Position numbers and translations under genes: made by a program. A stretch of 10,343 nucleotides of DNA from Actinomycetes bacterium. Lineage in GTDB: Bacteria > Actinomycetota > Actinomycetes > Propionibacteriales > Nocardioidaceae. Location: assembly GCA_029779385.1 (NCBI GenBank), contig JAKPAQ010000457.1, positions 1 through 10,343 of the forward strand, in the 5' to 3' direction. Positions 7,368 through 10,343 of this stretch are shown in pieces. The notes under the pieces are model-generated. The model worked only from the letters and a program-made list of their open reading frames with translations, had not been told where the DNA came from and did not search any database. Position 1 is the first letter of the stretch, and each line of letters starts with the position of its first letter.

Positions 7368-7473
7368 GATCCTGCCACGGCGAACGCTCGGATCGAACGC
7401 GCTCAGCCGTAGCCGGTGTAACTCAAAGTTTCAGCCCCTCGCGCTCAGCGCTTCTGATGGCTAAGGTGTCGGG
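7363..7473. promoter_or_regulatory. Divergent rsmI/pmt intergenic region with paired 10-bp direct repeat
   Basis: This 111-bp region must contain the promoters of rsmI (leftward) and pmt (rightward), unless pmt is read from elsewhere. CGCGCTCAGC occurs at 7398-7407 and again at 7440-7449, 42 bp apart, about four helical turns, so both copies face the same side of the DNA. The second copy is within the near-palindrome GCGCTCAGCGC. A 7-bp repeat CGAACGC also occurs at 7381-7387 and 7394-7400. No convincing -35/-10 pair can be picked by eye. AAGGTG at 7463-7468 serves as the pmt ribosome site. Regulatory use of the repeats is inference. Confidence 0.4.
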
Positions 7474-9003
7474 GTGAAGTGGGTGGACAACATCAGCCTT
7501 CGGGCCTGGGGATGGATCGTACCGATAGCGATTGCGCTATTGGCTTTTGCGCTGCGTTTGTGGCGCGTTTCGGAACCAAACAAGCTGACCTTTGACGAGA
7601 CGTATTACGCCAAGGACGCGTGGGGGCTGATCCATTGGGGTTACGCCCGCGACGCGATCGAGGACGCGAACGACAAGATCATCGCGGGAAATACCGACGT
7701 CTTCACGACCGACCCGACTTGGATCGTCCATCCTGACGGCGGCAAATGGTTGATCGCCGTTGGCGAATGGACTTTTGGTCTTACTCCCCTCGGTTGGCGA
7801 TTCTCCGCGGTTGTCGTTGGCTCTTTGATGGTGTTGGTACTGGCTCGGTTGGTCCTTCGACTGACCGGCTCGCTCACCCTTGGCGCCCTCGCTGGCCTGC
7901 TGCTGACTCTTGACGGCCTCCATTTCACCTTGTCGCGCATTGCCTTATTGGACATCTTCTTGGCGTTCTGGATGTTGTGTGCGGTCGCCTGTGTTGCCGC
8001 AGATCGAGACTGGCTCGAAGCGAAGCTAAAACTCGACGGTCGCTTCCGCGTTTGGCGGCCCTGGCAACTTCTCGCCGGCCTCAGTTTCGGCATGGCGATC
8101 GCCACCAAGTGGAGCGGTCTGTACTTGTTGGCCGCCTTTGGTATTGCCGTTGTCGGCTGGGAAATTTGGGCCCGCTACCGGCACGGCTATCTCAAGACTT
8201 GGCGCAACTGGATCATCTCCACTTTCGCAGTTGGCCTCCCCGCTTTTGGCTGGCTCGTGCTGGTCGCGTTCGTGATGTACCTGCTCACTTGGACCGGCTG
8301 GCTGATTCACCACGACGTCTACGAGGCCCGATTCGGGCACCAATACGGGGCCGACAATCCCCCGTGGGGCGCCTACACCGACTACCCAACCGGCGGTCCA
8401 TTCGGCGGAATCATCGACGCGTTCCGTTCGCTGTGGCACTTCCACGGCATGACGTGGCGGTTCCACACCGGCGATTACATGTCGAGTAAGACGCATCCTT
8501 ACCAGTCGAACCCGATCGGTTGGCTAATCCAGTGGCGCCCGACCACGGCCGCCTCCGACTTCGACATGGCAGCTGACCTTTGCAACGCTCCGGCCGGCTC
8601 AAAGTGCGTCAGCGAAGTCCTGATGATCGGCAACCCGGCAATTTGGTGGGTCGGTTCGTTGGCCGTTTTCACCGCTTTGATCGCGTGGATCCGCAACCCC
8701 ACCTGGCGTTGGAGCCTGCCGCTGATCGCGGTGGCGGCCACCTGGATTCCGTGGTTCACTGTTGGCTCTCGCCCGATCTTCAGTTTCTACGCGATCACCA
8801 CCCTGCCGTTCATGATCGTGGCGTTGTGTCTGGTTTTCGCCGCGTTGCGACGGCGGCTGCCGGCGCGCCTGTGGTGGATAGGCTTGGGCGTTTACACATT
8901 CGTCGTGGTGGCCCTGTTCTTCTACTTCTATCCGATCTGGGCGAACTCGGTAATCACCTACGACGCTTGGCATAGCCGAATGTGGTTCACCCGCTGGATT
9001 TAG
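7474..9003 (+). CDS. pmt: Dolichyl/polyprenyl-phosphate-mannose protein O-mannosyltransferase (GT39)
   Basis: A 509-aa polytopic membrane enzyme that transfers mannose from polyprenyl-phosphate-mannose to Ser/Thr of proteins as they are exported (bacterial PMT, Rv1002c-like). A first membrane helix at about 13-29 is followed by the catalytic acidic pair D41-E42 in LTFDETYYAKDAW, in the first extracytoplasmic loop. HPDGGKWLIA at 86-95 corresponds to the family's HPPxGKW. Many hydrophobic helices follow (about 110-130, 135-153, 158-176, 198-228, 247-273, 390-405, 414-430, 437-457 and 467-487). The loop at 280-385 carries NPIGWLIQWRP and two cysteines (C370, C378) that could form a disulfide. 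The C-terminus WHSRMWFTRWI is typical of actinobacterial PMT. The start is GTG with AAGGTG 5 nt upstream. It is divergent from rsmI, and a 57-bp gap separates it from the sigma factor gene. It is most likely responsible for protein mannosylation of exported lipoproteins and cell-wall proteins. Confidence 0.95.
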   Translation: MKWVDNISLRAWGWIVPIAIALLAFALRLWRVSEPNKLTFDETYYAKDAWGLIHWGYARDAIEDANDKIIAGNTDVFTTDPTWIVHPDGGKWLIAVGEWTFGLTPLGWRFSAVVVGSLMVLVLARLVLRLTGSLTLGALAGLLLTLDGLHFTLSRIALLDIFLAFWMLCAVACVAADRDWLEAKLKLDGRFRVWRPWQLLAGLSFGMAIATKWSGLYLLAAFGIAVVGWEIWARYRHGYLKTWRNWIISTFAVGLPAFGWLVLVAFVMYLLTWTGWLIHHDVYEARFGHQYGADNPPWGAYTDYPTGGPFGGIIDAFRSLWHFHGMTWRFHTGDYMSSKTHPYQSNPIGWLIQWRPTTAASDFDMAADLCNAPAGSKCVSEVLMIGNPAIWWVGSLAVFTALIAWIRNPTWRWSLPLIAVAATWIPWFTVGSRPIFSFYAITTLPFMIVALCLVFAALRRRLPARLWWIGLGVYTFVVVALFFYFYPIWANSVITYDAWHSRMWFTRWI

Positions 9004-9060
9004 TTTGAGACGATCTGAGTTCTGGCGACATTTACAGGTGTGCAGGCAAGGATTCAGGTC

Positions 9061-9639
9061 ATGAGCGAACCGGCTGGTTCGGGCGATCTGCTCGATGACA
9101 GCGTGCTGGTGGCGCGGGCAACTAGCGGCGACCAGCACGCTTTCGGTGCGCTTTTCGATCGCCATATTGAACCGGTCTATTGGCAGGCGTACCAAGTCGT
9201 TGGCGACCCAGACGACGCCCAAGACATCGCCCAAGAAACGTTTGTGACCGCTTGGCGTCGGCTCGGGGATATTTCGATCGTCGACCGCTCTGCCTTGCCG
9301 TGGCTGCTGGTTACCGCCCGATTCACTGCGCTGAACGCGAGCCGAAAGCGGGGCCGCCTTCGCTCGGTTCACCTCGAGAACGAGCTGGCCGACAGCCACG
9401 AAACGCCCAGCGAACAGGTGGAAGCGGCCATGGTTCGCGAAGCAATCGCAGCCGCGGTGGCCCGATTGTCGCCGCTAGATCAACAACTGTTCACCAAGTG
9501 CATCGACGGCGAACTGACCTACGAGCAGGCCGCCAGCGAACTTGGCGTCACCCACGGTGCGGTGCGCAATCGGGTTTCGCGACTACGCGCTCGACTGCGC
9601 GGCGACCTCCGCCCGATCAACACCCAGGACGGTGAGTGA
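9061..9639 (+). CDS. ECF-type RNA polymerase sigma factor (sigma-70 family)
   Basis: A 192-aa alternative sigma factor with only regions 2 and 4. Region 2 spans about 27-70 (AFGALFDRHIEPVYWQAY, then DDAQDIAQETFVTAW at 51-65, the core-binding and -10 helices). Region 4 spans about 130-182 (LSPLDQQLF, LTYEQAASELGVTHGAVRNR, the -35-recognition helix-turn-helix). There is no region 1.1 or 3 and no C-terminal extension domain. ATG at 9061 is chosen over an in-frame GTG at 9040 because AAGGA lies 8 nt upstream and residue composition before it is atypical. The following gene begins one base after the stop codon, so the pair is cotranscribed and translationally coupled; that partner is the probable regulator. 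I see no obvious ECF-type GGAAC promoter box upstream, so autoregulation is not evident. The ECF subgroup was not determined. Confidence 0.92.
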   Translation: MSEPAGSGDLLDDSVLVARATSGDQHAFGALFDRHIEPVYWQAYQVVGDPDDAQDIAQETFVTAWRRLGDISIVDRSALPWLLVTARFTALNASRKRGRLRSVHLENELADSHETPSEQVEAAMVREAIAAAVARLSPLDQQLFTKCIDGELTYEQAASELGVTHGAVRNRVSRLRARLRGDLRPINTQDGE

Positions 9640-9640
9640 C

Positions 9641-10343
9641 ATGAACGATCAACCAAAGACTCCAGTGCTAGAGGCCGAGCGGATCGAACAGATGCGCCAG
9701 CACGTGATGACCCAGATTTCTGCGAGCGCCAAAACCGATAAATCGGCCAAGCGACGACTGCTGCTTCGTGGCGCATTCGCGGGCGCGGTTGCCGCCTCGG
9801 TGCTTGGGATTGCCGCCATGGGTTTGAGTGGCGTAAATCTTGGCGGGACCGGCGACATTACGGCCGGTGTACTCAAGGACGAGACGACGTCGTCAGTTGA
9901 ATCGGCTGGGCGCGACTCGATCGCTAAAGACACCGGCGCCTCACTCGACGAGGCGCCATTTGTCAGTACGACGATCGTCACCGGTTCGGCGAGCGTCCAA
10001 GTGAAGAACACCGAAAAGGCGATCAGCCAGCTAACTCGTTTTGCCGCCAAGCACGGCGGCTTCATCGACAACGAGAGCATCTTCGACAACGCCGGCGGCT
10101 CGGCCGGCGAGGTGACGGTGCGCGTCCCACAAGATCAAGTCGAGGCGCTCCGGGCCGAACTGAATCGGATCGGCAAAGTGCAATCGGTGGACATCTCGCG
10201 GGCTGATGCCTCAGCCCAAGTGGCAGACGTCCAAGCCCGGATCGGGTCATTGACCGCCTCGATCAAACGCCTGCGCCAAATCATCGCCGAATCGGCCACC
10301 ACAAAGGACCTGCTCGAGGCCGAGCAGCAGTTGTCAGCGCGCC
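9641..10343 (+). CDS. Membrane-anchored DUF4349 protein, putative anti-sigma partner (3' end outside window)
   Basis: The first 234 residues are in the window and the frame is open to the end. Residues 1-38 form a short hydrophilic, charged N-terminus (helical heptads around LEAERIEQMRQHV), probably cytoplasmic. KRRLLLRG at 37-44 then leads into a hydrophobic stretch at about 45-64: either a transmembrane anchor or a Tat-like signal. Residues 65-112 are a Gly/Ser/Thr-rich linker. From about 110 the DUF4349 domain begins: VTGSASVQVKNTEKA, then FAAKHGGFIDNES, GEVTVRVPQDQVEALRAEL and a long coiled-coil-like helix (about 185-234). No zinc-finger (HxxxCxxC) anti-sigma domain is present. ATG at 9641 follows the sigma stop by one base, with GGTGAG just upstream. 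The position next to an ECF sigma gene, with a cytoplasmic tail and exported domain, suggests a sigma-controlling sensor; that role is inferred. DUF4349 has no established function that I know of. Confidence 0.8.
   Translation, partial: MNDQPKTPVLEAERIEQMRQHVMTQISASAKTDKSAKRRLLLRGAFAGAVAASVLGIAAMGLSGVNLGGTGDITAGVLKDETTSSVESAGRDSIAKDTGASLDEAPFVSTTIVTGSASVQVKNTEKAISQLTRFAAKHGGFIDNESIFDNAGGSAGEVTVRVPQDQVEALRAELNRIGKVQSVDISRADASAQVADVQARIGSLTASIKRLRQIIAESATTKDLLEAEQQLSAR

Noticed and set aside
9004..9060. Possible promoter (TTGAGA near 9005 with CATTTA/TTTACA further on) before the sigma gene
   Set aside because: The -10 match is poor and the spacing long; no GGAAC-type ECF autoregulatory box is visible, so I cannot support a promoter call.
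8599..9399. Minus-strand open frame (266 codons) opposite pmt and the sigma gene
   Set aside because: It spans two unrelated plus-strand genes, its composition is rich in Arg, Gln, His and Pro as in shadow frames, and it has no recognisable domain.

Overview
The window reads as chromosomal DNA of an actinobacterium (Actinomycetota). The base composition is GC-rich, GTG starts are frequent, and the core carries a gene neighbourhood well known from mycobacteria and relatives: pmt / rsmI / metG / tatD / rpfB / rsmA. In Mycobacterium tuberculosis the corresponding genes lie together as Rv1002c to Rv1010 (recalled from memory, not searched). The exact order or family cannot be fixed from the sequence alone.

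Layout. At 1-57 a plus-strand frame ends and may be the tail of an unidentified gene. Then comes a minus-strand pair: an M20-family amidohydrolase of the allantoate / N-carbamoyl-amino-acid type (99-1328) and, upstream of it, a six-helix HdeD/DUF308 membrane protein (1381-1947). A perfect 13-bp inverted repeat surrounds the hydrolase start codon. From 7362 down to 2031 runs a five-gene minus-strand block: rsmI (16S rRNA 2'-O-methyltransferase), metG (methionyl-tRNA synthetase), tatD (metal-dependent nuclease), rpfB-like resuscitation-promoting factor (cell-wall muralytic enzyme) and rsmA/ksgA (16S rRNA dimethyladenosine transferase). metG/tatD overlap by four bases, rpf/rsmA overlap or abut, and an imperfect 30-bp palindrome directly follows the rsmA stop codon. 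The other gaps in the block are short.

Divergent from rsmI, across a 111-bp intergenic region holding two copies of a 10-bp repeat, lies pmt (7474-9003), a GT39 protein O-mannosyltransferase. It is followed on the same strand by an ECF-type sigma factor (9061-9639) and, one base later, by a membrane-anchored DUF4349 protein (from 9641) that runs off the window end. The last two form a tight pair that looks like a sigma factor and its membrane-bound partner.

How the genes fit together. The central block joins translation and ribosome maturation (MetRS, RsmI, RsmA) with a growth-resumption cell-wall enzyme (Rpf). Pmt glycosylates exported proteins, and the sigma/DUF4349 pair probably senses an envelope state. 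Most of the window is conserved housekeeping DNA. The items most worth a second look are the hydrolase, which has a His at the expected catalytic Glu position and a hairpin over its start codon, the sigma/DUF4349 pair, and the unusual rsmA start. I found no phage, IS element, CRISPR array, tRNA or rRNA.
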